Below, piece by piece: positions 47,007 to 56,125 of a stretch of 64,000 nt of DNA. The notes under the pieces are model-generated. The model had not been told where the DNA came from and ran no database searches. It was given only the letters and a program-made list of their open reading frames with translations. Origin of the DNA: an uncultured Vibrio sp. (GTDB taxonomy: Bacteria; Pseudomonadota; Gammaproteobacteria; Enterobacterales; Vibrionaceae); the NCBI GenBank assembly GCA_947504195.1, contig CANNGN010000010.1, positions 62,001-126,000 on the forward strand, read 5' to 3'. Made by a program: the position numbers and the translations under genes. The first letter of the stretch is position 1, and every line of letters starts with the position of its first letter.

Positions 47007-47576
47007 TTACCAAAAAGAACTCACCACGTAAATGGTATCGCCAGGTCCGACTGGGTCGTTTAAATCTGACCTTTTCTTATTGTCTAGCAAATCTTCTATT
47101 TCATCTTGAGTTAGGCCTTTGATTTCATCCGCTTTGGTCAAATAAATACCTTTTGTCTTACGATATTTTGCTAAAAAACCGCCAGCTAATGCAATGGCCT
47201 TCTGCACGGTTAAATCTGGTTGGTACTCATAGCCACCAGGTTGATTAACCACACCATTAATATAAATATTACGATATTTCACAATATTTACTGTTACTTT
47301 AGGATCGGTAAGGTATCCACCTTTTAACCCAGCAGCAATTGCGCCTTGTACATTTTTTGGGGTTTTGTCTTTCAGTTCAATGACACCGACATAAGGGTAA
47401 TCAAGAGTCTCACTACTATCGATTAAGTACTCATCAAAAGACAGCTCTTCCTCTCCATATACCGAAATACGAATCGTATCTCCGGCCCCTAATGTATAGG
47501 CAGCCTGAACAGAAGAGACAAATAAACACCCTACTCCCAACACGATCATTACATGCTTAAATATTTTGTACAACAT
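47007..47576 (-). CDS. Short polysaccharide export protein (OPX), copy 2
   Basis: The 189-residue protein has a signal peptide (cleavage likely after SSVQA), then AYTLGAGDTIRISVYGEEEL and a single SLBB-type domain with YINGVVNQPGGYEYQPDL. Like copies 1 and 3 it lacks the Wza C-terminal pore helix. The open frame extends to 47630, but the ATG at 47576 has AGGG at a suitable distance and gives the same length and start (MLYKIFK) as the other copies (MLNKIMK, MLNRIMK). It heads block II without a wcaJ gene. Confidence 0.9.
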   Translation of the reverse strand: MLYKIFKHVMIVLGVGCLFVSSVQAAYTLGAGDTIRISVYGEEELSFDEYLIDSSETLDYPYVGVIELKDKTPKNVQGAIAAGLKGGYLTDPKVTVNIVKYRNIYINGVVNQPGGYEYQPDLTVQKAIALAGGFLAKYRKTKGIYLTKADEIKGLTQDEIEDLLDNKKRSDLNDPVGPGDTIYVVSSFW

Positions 47577-47630
47577 CATATACCCTATGTATTTAACTCT
47601 TGCTATGAGTGAGAAAGCGAACAATTTCAC

Positions 47631-48045
47631 GTCAATTTACTAACAAAATTTTGCCCACTAACACTAATAACAACAGTCCCAAAACAAAAAAAGATACTAC
47701 TTAAGGCAAGGTACGTCTTAAAAAGTTCAGCATATACAAAGGTGATAGGCTGGACATACTCACAAGATAAAATAGTTAGACTATGAATATATTGTTACAT
47801 TACTTGCAGTTACATCAATAAACTCTATGTCAATATTTATCAATTTTATGTAACTTAATAAGTCAAAAAAAATGACAGATTTGACAATAAGTAATCGTTC
47901 AGCTGGTAAGGGATTGTGGTAGTTTCTATGTGCAGTTTGGTGGCATAAGTAAAAACAGCCTTGCTCCAGTTATAGAGCAGGGCTGAAAGTATGTTTAAAA
48001 TCAGCTTGAAACGCCCTCAATTAATAAAGAGGGATCGTTTCAATA
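47631..48045 (-). other. Intergenic region before OPX copy 2
   Basis: This 415-base AT-rich gap contains the terminator of the SAF-domain gene (47951-47985). Past that, a minus-strand TTGACA near 47835 could belong to a block II promoter, but no good -10 at standard spacing was found. No ops element is present here, in contrast to blocks I, III and IV. Confidence 0.5.
47951..47985 (-). terminator. Rho-independent terminator after block I
   Basis: On the minus strand CAGCCCTGCTC pairs with GAGCAAGGCTG (one mismatch) around an 8-base loop, followed by TTTTTAC. It lies 60 bases past the stop of the SAF-domain gene and separates blocks I and II. Confidence 0.85.
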
Positions 48046-49194
48046 TTAACTATTTTCTAACACGTTTGATTCAATGGATTTCCATGCTTTAACCGCAAGG
48101 CTATCTGGTATCTCAATGTCATCAAATGTAATTTGTTGTCCAGCTTTAATCTCTCGTTTAATAGTCACATCTGCCATTAAACCAATCGGAACATGTCCTG
48201 GGTTTTCAGCGATTTTAACCACGATACCCCTAACATCAAAGCTGCCGATGCCTTTTTTAATTTGGTCACCCGGTTTTAAATCTCGTTTTGCAATCGTAGT
48301 AGTACTTAAGGTCGGCGTTTTACTATTATCAAGTAATACACCACCGCCGTTGAGTACTCTATCTACGGTTTTAAACATTTCCATATGACATAGATGATAA
48401 GGTCGGTCTAACACATAATATGGCCCATCACCCATTTTGTAATAACTTAGACTCGCCTGCTGGTGTGAACTGTGTTCACAAGCGATAAATACGCCAGGTT
48501 TCAATGTGCGAGACAATAGATAATCTGTGATCGGTTGACCGAGCTTCTTCGCTTCTTCAGCTAAAAACTTGCCACCCTCTAAAGTGTCATCATAAGAAGG
48601 GCCTAACAAATCATCTTTGGCAATAGTACATCCATACATGTTACCGACTAACGTTTGTTCCAATTGAACTTTTGTACCATCGGTAAAAGAGGTCACCATA
48701 TCCAAACTAATACCGGACTTTTTACCCCAGTAGGTCATATCTTCTAACGTTGGATTGTGATTTAAAAACCCTTTGATATTCGAATACGCAACAGGCTTGA
48801 AGCCCATTGAAACAGCTTCTTCATGCAGTATTGCTAAAGCACCTGGTTGGTCACCTTCAGCTTCGGTCACTAACCCTTTATCAATGAAGTACGAACCAAC
48901 GGTCACGTGGAATTCGGTATTCATAGTGACGACAGGAATCGCTGCTTTAAGAATTCTATCGATAGTACTGCAGGCGTAAATCGCATCACCACTGCATTCA
49001 ACAACCAGATCTGAGTTTTGAATAACCTCATCCAAGTCATCAGTAATATTAGGAAGAAAGTTATTCAACTCTTCTCGTTGACTGACATCACTTCTCGTCA
49101 GGATTTTACCTAGTTCATGTCTTGGATGGTCTATCAATAGATTTATAAACCCTCTAGCTATAAATCCGGTACCAATTACACTTATTTTCGCCAT
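48046..49194 (-). CDS. NAD(P)-binding homoserine dehydrogenase-like protein with SAF domain
   Basis: The 382-residue protein has an N-terminal Rossmann fold (ISVIGTGFIARGFINLL near 4-20; DLVVECSGDAIYAC near 62-75) like that of homoserine dehydrogenase-type oxidoreductases, and a C-terminal SAF domain (about 305-370; TIAKRDLKPGDQIKKGIG and VTIKREIKAGQQITFDDIEI). SAF domains occur in NeuB-type synthases, FlgA and pilus assembly proteins. The combined architecture is known from uncharacterised proteins in sugar-modifying clusters. The substrate is unknown. It is the last gene of block I, 469 bases after GT26 copy 3, with its own terminator. Confidence 0.75.
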   Translation of the reverse strand: MAKISVIGTGFIARGFINLLIDHPRHELGKILTRSDVSQREELNNFLPNITDDLDEVIQNSDLVVECSGDAIYACSTIDRILKAAIPVVTMNTEFHVTVGSYFIDKGLVTEAEGDQPGALAILHEEAVSMGFKPVAYSNIKGFLNHNPTLEDMTYWGKKSGISLDMVTSFTDGTKVQLEQTLVGNMYGCTIAKDDLLGPSYDDTLEGGKFLAEEAKKLGQPITDYLLSRTLKPGVFIACEHSSHQQASLSYYKMGDGPYYVLDRPYHLCHMEMFKTVDRVLNGGGVLLDNSKTPTLSTTTIAKRDLKPGDQIKKGIGSFDVRGIVVKIAENPGHVPIGLMADVTIKREIKAGQQITFDDIEIPDSLAVKAWKSIESNVLENS

Positions 49195-49663
49195 TTAACT
49201 TTTCTCCATCCTAAGTACACTTATTGGTTGCAACTATGTTAACTATAAAAAGTTATTGTTCTGAACTTAGCCGTACCAACACTCCCAATTTACATAAAAA
49301 GGGACGTACCATCTGCCAAACTAACGCTTAATAGTACAAGTTTAAATCAACTACTAGCCTATAATTATTTGCGGTGATTCTATAGTAGAACAGTATTGCT
49401 AAGAACTGCCACAAGCAGAAATATCAAACCATTCTCATATAATAGACATAATATATTGGAATCAAAAACCATCATAATTCTAAACAAATGAATTATAGTC
49501 CATTTACAAACTATTAATGTTTTATTAATGAAATAATTAACATTATTGACATACCTAAATGCCACTAATTTTATATGCAATCAAATTTAAGAAAGCCTAT
49601 TTAACTTAATAATCAGAATAAATTCAAAATGTATGATGAATAATTAGTTTTCAATATTTCTAA
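49195..49663 (-). other. Intergenic gap between GT26 copy 3 and SAF gene
   Basis: This 469-base stretch is very AT-rich. No gene, hairpin terminator, repeat or clear promoter was found. The 66-codon open frame on the minus strand (49380-49580) lacks any recognisable feature. Confidence 0.5.
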
Positions 49664-50401
49664 TCAACCAAAAAATGCTCGCTTAAAAAATAAGGCGCTA
49701 CCTAGCAAATAGCGTTTCCATAGTCTTTTGGGTTCCAGCATTAAACGATACAACCACTCACATCTTAAGTCTCTCAAGAGTTTTGGCGCTCGTTTAATCA
49801 TTCCAGAATGGAAATCAAAAAAAGCTCCCACACCAATCGCCACTCTTACATTTGTTGGATTACAGTGCTGTGCTATCCATTTTTCTTGAATTGGATTACC
49901 AAAAGCAACCAATAGAATATCAATTGAGCTATTTTTCAAATGAGTACTGATTACCATCTCATCATGAGATCTATCATAACCATTTAAGTAACCAACAAAG
50001 TTTAAGTGAGGGTGTTCTCGCTTCAGTCGCTCAAAACATACCGACACACTTTCTTCTTTCGCCCCATAGAGAAAGACATTACCGCGCTTCATATTTTTTA
50101 AGATTAAAGGAAGTAAATCCGTACCATTTAAGTTCTCTGGAAACACTTCACCATATTTTACTTTTGATACGACATCGACCCCGGCACCATCATTCAGTAA
50201 ATGAAAGTTTTTCAGCGCCCTTTTTAATTCAATGTCCTCATAAACCATATTAAGTAGATTCGCATTAGCAAAAGCTAACTTAAGGTGTGATTTTTTATCT
50301 ATTGCATCGTTGATCTCATCAAATATCTGCTGGGATACTTTAACGTCTATCTCAGTACCAAGAATATACCTAGATTTTTGTTCTAGAATATTTTTATCCA
50401 C
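49664..50401 (-). CDS. GT26 (WecG/TagA/CpsF) glycosyltransferase, copy 3
   Basis: This 245-residue GT26 protein is distinct from copies 1 and 2. The active-site motif is LLNDGAGVDVVSK rather than PDGKPL; later blocks are FLYGAKEESV, LLVAFGNPIQEKWI and EPKRLWKRYLLG. It probably adds the second sugar onto the primer made by WcaJ copy C, with another donor or acceptor preference than copies 1 and 2. It is 146 bases after wzx copy 3. Confidence 0.92.
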   Translation of the reverse strand: MDKNILEQKSRYILGTEIDVKVSQQIFDEINDAIDKKSHLKLAFANANLLNMVYEDIELKRALKNFHLLNDGAGVDVVSKVKYGEVFPENLNGTDLLPLILKNMKRGNVFLYGAKEESVSVCFERLKREHPHLNFVGYLNGYDRSHDEMVISTHLKNSSIDILLVAFGNPIQEKWIAQHCNPTNVRVAIGVGAFFDFHSGMIKRAPKLLRDLRCEWLYRLMLEPKRLWKRYLLGSALFFKRAFFG

Positions 50402-50547
50402 GATTTATATTCTTCTGATTAATGCTCTTGAGAGATGAATAAATTAGAGTTGTCATATATTAAATTAGCCCTCTCTAATTTATATGTTTAAATATTATGA
50501 ATCAAAGATCACAATTATAAATACAGACTATGAAACGAAACTAAAAT

Positions 50548-51813
50548 TTACTTATATTTTTGGTAATAGGACAGTGAAGATAAAATAGAAAAATGAACTT
50601 TTAAGATCATACCTTTGTTAAAAAAGTAGTTAAAAACAGTGAGATTGAGTAATTCCGTTAGCATAAAAGCAACCCCAGCTCCAACAACTCCATGCTGGCT
50701 AATAAGTTGATAACTTAGCACAATAAGGATCGGTGAAGAAAACAAGGCTTTCTTAAATAAATACCTTCGACCACCACTCACCGAGTTGATCATACGATTA
50801 GTCACAAAACCAAGTGTACTCAAGATAACCGCTACCGATACAACAAATAACACCTTTGATGCTGCTGTATACTGAGCGCCATAAGTAAGGCTTATTACCA
50901 TATCTGGGATGTAATAAGTAATACACAGTATTGGTATAACACTTAAGAGAGTAACCAATGAAACAAACGAGTATCCTTTAATCATCTCTTCTTCTGCTTT
51001 TTCTTTCATTGGTTTTGAAAGTAAAGAAATACCAATTGAACTCGGAATAAAATTCCATGCATAGTTAAGAGCAATACTAATACTAAAAATACCCACCGCT
51101 GTATAAGACACAACATTCGCTAGCATAACTTCATACATCCTTGCATAAACGGTCACGCTGGCAACCGTAAATACTAGAGGTATTCCTGTTACAAAATAGC
51201 TATTTCGATAATGCGTTGAATGCGAGCATTGGACCTTATCAAAGCACTTTCTTCTGATATAAAAAATCAACCATCCTTCAATGACAAATGGGATAAAAAA
51301 GTATATGACATTCACATCATTAAAAACAAATAACGCTCTTACTCCCATTGCCAACACTTTGGCAAACATCGCCGATTTAGCATTGATTTTGGATTTTAAT
51401 ATCGCGTTATAGTGAAATTGGTAGATATCTAGTGCCAAGAACACTTGGGATAAGACAACAAGTGCAATCAGATTATAGTCATCAGTTTCATAGTTTCCTG
51501 ATAGTAATAACCAGATATTGATTATGGCAAAAACTGCAATATAGAGAGCGAAGCGATACTTTTCAGTACTGTAAATATAGAAAGCACTTCGTTTAGGTTT
51601 TGTTGCGGCAGTATTAAAGATTGTGTAATCAGCACCCCATTGGGAAATAGCAATAGCAAAAGCCCCGAGTGCGACACCATATGAAATCAAGCCAAGTTGT
51701 TCAGGGCCAAGATACCTCGCTACCATGACGGTAACGATAAAGCCACCTAGTAAGAGAAATGCTCTTTCAACAAACATCCATAGGATATTGAGAACATGAG
51801 CATTTCTTAACAT
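50548..51813 (-). CDS. wzx: Wzx-like oligosaccharide flippase, copy 3
   Basis: This 421-residue polytopic membrane protein of the polysaccharide transporter family begins LRNAHVLNILWMFVERAFLL followed by VTVMVARYLGPEQLG, the typical Wzx N-terminal pattern. It follows wzc copy 3 by 15 bases. It is shorter than copies 1 and 2 and diverged from them. Block I has no Wzy gene of its own, so the flipped unit must be polymerised by another Wzy or transferred singly. Confidence 0.87.
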   Translation of the reverse strand: MLRNAHVLNILWMFVERAFLLLGGFIVTVMVARYLGPEQLGLISYGVALGAFAIAISQWGADYTIFNTAATKPKRSAFYIYSTEKYRFALYIAVFAIINIWLLLSGNYETDDYNLIALVVLSQVFLALDIYQFHYNAILKSKINAKSAMFAKVLAMGVRALFVFNDVNVIYFFIPFVIEGWLIFYIRRKCFDKVQCSHSTHYRNSYFVTGIPLVFTVASVTVYARMYEVMLANVVSYTAVGIFSISIALNYAWNFIPSSIGISLLSKPMKEKAEEEMIKGYSFVSLVTLLSVIPILCITYYIPDMVISLTYGAQYTAASKVLFVVSVAVILSTLGFVTNRMINSVSGGRRYLFKKALFSSPILIVLSYQLISQHGVVGAGVAFMLTELLNLTVFNYFFNKGMILKVHFSILSSLSYYQKYK

Positions 51814-51828
51814 AAGTCCGCTACAGTT

Positions 51829-54024
51829 CTATTGTGTTGCCCCATAGCTTCCGTACTGTCCGTAGCCATATTCTAAACTCGCTTGCTGCGGACTAATTTG
51901 GTTAATCACCACACCTGCGATGTTTATCTCATGTTGCAGTAACTTACCAAAGGTTTTCTTAACTGCATCTTGTTTGGTTTCATTCGCCTTCACAACCACA
52001 AGCGCATTCTTAGTCAACTGACCAATTATCAATGAGTCACTCACTGGCAAGCTTGGTGGTGTATCAATCACAATTCGGTCGAACTGGGTTTCAAGGGTAT
52101 CCATTAACTCGGCAAACTTATCTGAACTTAATAGCTCTTGAGGACTTGTCGCTAACATACCTGCGGGTAATATCGTTAATCCGGATTGCTGATCTTTGTA
52201 TAAACAGTCCGTTAAATCCATTCCCATCATCAGGTGATTGCTCAAACCTTGTTGGTACTTCTTCAAACCAAAACGCTCTGCGACTGACGATTTACGTAAA
52301 TCACAATCAATCAATACGGTTTTTTCCAGCTTAGCAAACGCCATCGCGATATTAATCGATACGGTTGTTTTGCCTTCTGACGGCAGTGAAGATGTTACAG
52401 CTAATCGTTTATTACCATTGCTATTCAGCACCAATGAAGTACGAATCGAGCGAATCGATTCACTAAAGGAAAGTTCTGAATTATCAAACAAGACGCTATT
52501 ATCTAATGGCTTTTTCTTAAAGCGTTTTGACTGAATATTTGGTATTCCACCTAATGGAATAAGACCAAATCGATCTTCGAAATTCTTAGCTGACTCAATC
52601 GTATTTTTCATCATCGCACTAAGTAGAACAAGCACAATCGCTAGTCCAAAACTCGCAACAAATGCTAGAAGAACAATGAGCTTTTTCTTTGGATACGCTG
52701 GAAGTTGAGGCACCATCGCTTTATCGGTAAAACGTGCATTCGACGCTTTGAAATCCTGAGTCGCGCTGGTTTCTTTCTGACGCGTTAAGAATACATTTAA
52801 TACATCTCGGTTGGTTTCAACATCACGCTTTAACGATTCATAACGAGTCTTCTTCACCGATAAACCTTGGAACTCATCGCGACGCTGATTGATCGTTGAT
52901 TGAATTAAAGATTCTTGTCTGCGTAATGCTTGGACTTCTTTTTCAAAACCGGTAATTAATTGTCCTACCGTTTTTTCTGCACGAGCTTCAACAGCATCGA
53001 GACGTGCGATGGCTGCAATCATTCTGTCGTGTTTTGCGCCATAACGCTTTTTCAACTCATTCACTTCGTTTTGAGCTTCAAGCTCAGCAGCTCGAATCGC
53101 AACAACTTGTGGGTGATTTGAGATAGCTGGAATCGATGAAATCGCGGCGATATCGCTCGCACTGGTGGATTTCAATGCTGAATACGCAGACGACACTTCA
53201 ATACGACGATCACGCACTTCTAGTAAACGTTCTGTTAGACTCTCAAGCTCTTTACTGGCCAAAGAATCAATGCCACTATCATCGATCAGTTTTTCTTGTA
53301 TTAGATAATCTGACAGTGCTTTCTCAGAGGCCATTAGCGTCTCTTGTAAGCCTGATAATCGACTGTTTATCCAGTTAGTGGTGTAAGTCGTTAGCTCTAA
53401 TCGCGCATCGAGGTTCTGTTCGATATAAGCGATACCGATAGCATTCGCTATTTCAGCAGCCAGTACAGGATCTTCCGAGGTAAAGCTAATATTCACCAAC
53501 TGAGTATTCTTTAACGGATCAATCACCATTCTTTGATGGAAAGCACTTAATACCTTTTGATGGATCGCTTCATCAATCGCTTCTTGTGAAATTTCACCGA
53601 CTTCTTTGGCAAATAACGAGGACAATAGAGGTAATGATTTAATGCTACTCATTAACCCCTCTTCCTCACTAAGAGCAGGATTAAACTCCGGAAGATCTTC
53701 CAAGTTCAATGTATCAATCACACGACTTGCAATCTGATTCGACTTTAAGATTTCAAACTGAGTTTGATAGTACTCTTTTTGAGTAGAATCAATGCCAGGT
53801 ATACTTTGGATCGAAACAGCTTGAGCTTCTTGAGCTTCAATTAATAGTGTTGCGGTTGCGGTATATTTGGGTGTTATTTGCAGCATGACTAAAACAGTAA
53901 GAACGGTAACCATTACCGAAAACAAAACAATTTTAAGCCAATTTTGCCTTAATATATTGATATTGTTCCAGATATCAAAAATGTCACCAGAACCCGACTT
54001 TGACGCTTGAAATGTATGCTGCAT
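51829..54024 (-). CDS. wzc: Wzc-type BY-kinase, polysaccharide co-polymerase, copy 3
   Basis: This 731-residue inner-membrane tyrosine kinase has a Wzz domain between membrane segments (about 35-55 and 445-465), Walker A SLPSEGKTTVSIN near 547, Walker A' VLIDCDLRKSS and Walker B RIVIDTPPSLPVSD. The tail LEYGYGQYGSYGATQ has four tyrosines. From about residue 50 it is almost the same as copy 2, but the first 45 residues (MQHTFQASKSGSGDIFD...) differ from both other copies. It is 83 bases after OPX copy 3. Confidence 0.95.
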   Translation of the reverse strand: MQHTFQASKSGSGDIFDIWNNINILRQNWLKIVLFSVMVTVLTVLVMLQITPKYTATATLLIEAQEAQAVSIQSIPGIDSTQKEYYQTQFEILKSNQIASRVIDTLNLEDLPEFNPALSEEEGLMSSIKSLPLLSSLFAKEVGEISQEAIDEAIHQKVLSAFHQRMVIDPLKNTQLVNISFTSEDPVLAAEIANAIGIAYIEQNLDARLELTTYTTNWINSRLSGLQETLMASEKALSDYLIQEKLIDDSGIDSLASKELESLTERLLEVRDRRIEVSSAYSALKSTSASDIAAISSIPAISNHPQVVAIRAAELEAQNEVNELKKRYGAKHDRMIAAIARLDAVEARAEKTVGQLITGFEKEVQALRRQESLIQSTINQRRDEFQGLSVKKTRYESLKRDVETNRDVLNVFLTRQKETSATQDFKASNARFTDKAMVPQLPAYPKKKLIVLLAFVASFGLAIVLVLLSAMMKNTIESAKNFEDRFGLIPLGGIPNIQSKRFKKKPLDNSVLFDNSELSFSESIRSIRTSLVLNSNGNKRLAVTSSLPSEGKTTVSINIAMAFAKLEKTVLIDCDLRKSSVAERFGLKKYQQGLSNHLMMGMDLTDCLYKDQQSGLTILPAGMLATSPQELLSSDKFAELMDTLETQFDRIVIDTPPSLPVSDSLIIGQLTKNALVVVKANETKQDAVKKTFGKLLQHEINIAGVVINQISPQQASLEYGYGQYGSYGATQ
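51881..53871. repeat. Direct repeat shared by wzc copies 2 and 3, right unit
   Basis: This is the partner of 44825-46815, at a constant 7,056-base offset with no visible gap. The flanking wzc 5' ends and the adjacent OPX genes are much less alike, so the near-identity is confined to wzc. Confidence 0.85.
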
Positions 54025-54107
54025 GCAATAACCCTAATATCTAATGTACGCTGAGCCAATAACTTGTTAAAAATCAACTTTGTTATTTATTAAATAAAAC
54101 TCGATTC

Positions 54108-54677
54108 TTACCAAAAAGAACTCACCACATAAATGGTATCACCAGGACCAACTGGATCATTTAGATCGGCTTTCTTTTTGTCATCTAATAAATCTTCAAT
54201 TTGATCTTGAGTTAAGCCTTTAATCTCGTCAGCTTTAGTCAAATAAATGCCTTTAGTTTTACGATACTTGGCCAAAAACCCACCGGCGAGTGCGATCGCT
54301 TTCTGCACGGTCAAGTCTGGCTGATATTCGTAACCGCCAGGATGGTTCACCACGCCGTTAATGTAAATATTGCGATATTTCACAATATTTACCGTCACTT
54401 TAGGATCTAATAAATAACCATCCTTTAACCCCCGCGTGATTTTCTCTTGCAGGTTTTTAATCGTTTGTTTGCTAACATCGATATTTCCAATATATGGGTA
54501 ATCAAGAGTTTCACTGCTATCGATTAAATATTCATCGAAGCTGAGCTCTTCTTCACCATATACCGAAATACGAATTGTATCCCCAGCACTAAGCGTATAT
54601 GCCGCTTGCGCTGATGCCATAAATAAACAACAAGCACTAACTGTTGCGAGTGCATATTTCATTATTCTATTCAACAT
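54108..54677 (-). CDS. Short polysaccharide export protein (OPX), copy 3
   Basis: The 189-residue protein has a signal peptide (cleavage likely after ASAQA), then AYTLSAGDTIRISVYGEEEL and an SLBB-type domain with YINGVVNHPGGYEYQPDL. The middle segment (DVSKQTIKNLQEKITRGLKD) differs from copies 1 and 2. It lacks the Wza C-terminal helix, so it needs an outer-membrane partner not found in the window. It lies 44 bases after wcaJ copy C. Confidence 0.9.
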   Translation of the reverse strand: MLNRIMKYALATVSACCLFMASAQAAYTLSAGDTIRISVYGEEELSFDEYLIDSSETLDYPYIGNIDVSKQTIKNLQEKITRGLKDGYLLDPKVTVNIVKYRNIYINGVVNHPGGYEYQPDLTVQKAIALAGGFLAKYRKTKGIYLTKADEIKGLTQDQIEDLLDDKKKADLNDPVGPGDTIYVVSSFW

Positions 54678-54721
54678 CTTCTTCCTTTATGGGTTATTTT
54701 CACCATCAAAAAATTAAAGCC

Positions 54722-56125
54722 TTAATACGCGGTTTTCCCGACGAAGCCCTTAAAAACAGTAAGGAATACTATTTTTATATCGAGCCAAAGAGACCAATTT
54801 TGAATATATACTAAATCAAATTCAACTCGTTTTTCCATTTTATCGAGCGTTTCTGTTTCACCACGCAACCCGTTTATCTGAGCCCAACCTGTAATTCCAG
54901 GTTTTACATGATGACGTAGCATGTATTTATCAATCAGTCCTCGGTACTCTTCATTATGAGCCACCGCATGTGGGCGAGGCCCAACTATCGACATTTGGCC
55001 AGTTATGACATTAAAAAACTGAGGGAGTTCATCTAAAGATGTTCGGCGGATGAATGCGCCAAATTTTGTAATACGAGGATCGCCTTTAGTCGCCTGCTTT
55101 ACGACCGCGCCATTATCCATCGCCTTCATTGAGCGAAATTTCCACACTCGAATTGACTTACCATCAAGTCCGTATCGAGCTTGTTTAAATATAATAGGGC
55201 CTGGAGAAGACAACTTAACACCAATTGCGACGGCAATAAGTACCGGGCTAATTAGAAGAAGAATTATCGAAGCAAGTACAATATCTTCAATTCGTTTAAC
55301 TAATGAAGTTAAACCATAGAATGGAGAGTCATAGACGGAAAGTGTTACGACCCTACCTACATTTTTTAATCGTGATTGCATTAAATCAAATGTAAAGAAA
55401 TCCGGAACCACGTGGACTCTAGCATTGGCATCGGCAAATGCGTTGAGAATCTGTTTAATCCGTTTTGATGCTTCCATCGGCAATGCGATATAGACTTCTT
55501 GTACAGAATGAATTTTAGCTAATTCCAGCGCATCATCAATTCGACCTCGTAGTGGTGCTGGCAGTCCAGCTAATCCGATACGATCAACATTTCGATCATC
55601 ATAGAAACCCACTAAGGTTTCATTTTGTTTACCACGTTGTTTCAATTCATGGGCTAACTGAATCCCGGAACGCGTTGCGCCAATTATAATAACTTTTCGC
55701 TTTCCTGTTTCTGGTGGGCGAATCAATTTTACGACCGCAGCAAACCCCCATCGCCAGCCAACGAGTATTACTGGCGTGAGTACAAACCATACTCCAAACA
55801 CAATACGAGAGTAGTCTTCAGCGACTTTAAAGAAAAAACCAAAACAGAGCGTGATTGCTGTACAGATTGCCCATGCAGAAAGAATTGAGAGAAACGTTTC
55901 TCTCATAGAATCAAAACGATAAGGTTGGTATACACCTGCAAAATCGGCGATAAGGTAAAATGAAATGACAACAATACTTAGCGTTAATTGATATATCGTA
56001 GAGAAAGAACCAACATATGATAAACACACTGTATACAAAAGTAACGCAATGACAATGAGGTCAAAAAGTTTGAATGCTACGGTTGATTCTTCACCGTAGT
56101 ATTTAATTCTGCTTCCATATCTCAT
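54722..56125 (-). CDS. wcaJ: Undecaprenyl-phosphate glucose phosphotransferase, copy C
   Basis: This is the first gene of block I. It has 467 residues and the same domain order as copies A and B: four N-terminal membrane segments, KRKVIIIGATRSG near 143, WKFRSM near 329, TSLDELPQFFNVI near 362. The N-terminal half differs most from the other two copies (for example YQPYRFDSMRETFLS). It makes the undecaprenyl-diphospho-sugar primer. An ops element lies 79 bases upstream. Confidence 0.95.
   Translation of the reverse strand: MRYGSRIKYYGEESTVAFKLFDLIVIALLLYTVCLSYVGSFSTIYQLTLSIVVISFYLIADFAGVYQPYRFDSMRETFLSILSAWAICTAITLCFGFFFKVAEDYSRIVFGVWFVLTPVILVGWRWGFAAVVKLIRPPETGKRKVIIIGATRSGIQLAHELKQRGKQNETLVGFYDDRNVDRIGLAGLPAPLRGRIDDALELAKIHSVQEVYIALPMEASKRIKQILNAFADANARVHVVPDFFTFDLMQSRLKNVGRVVTLSVYDSPFYGLTSLVKRIEDIVLASIILLLISPVLIAVAIGVKLSSPGPIIFKQARYGLDGKSIRVWKFRSMKAMDNGAVVKQATKGDPRITKFGAFIRRTSLDELPQFFNVITGQMSIVGPRPHAVAHNEEYRGLIDKYMLRHHVKPGITGWAQINGLRGETETLDKMEKRVEFDLVYIQNWSLWLDIKIVFLTVFKGFVGKTAY

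Noticed and set aside
11959..56125. wcaJ copies A, B and C as recent duplicates
   Set aside because: The proteins are very alike in the C-terminal two thirds, but the DNA differs at many third positions and the N-terminal parts diverge, so the duplication is old and kept by selection.
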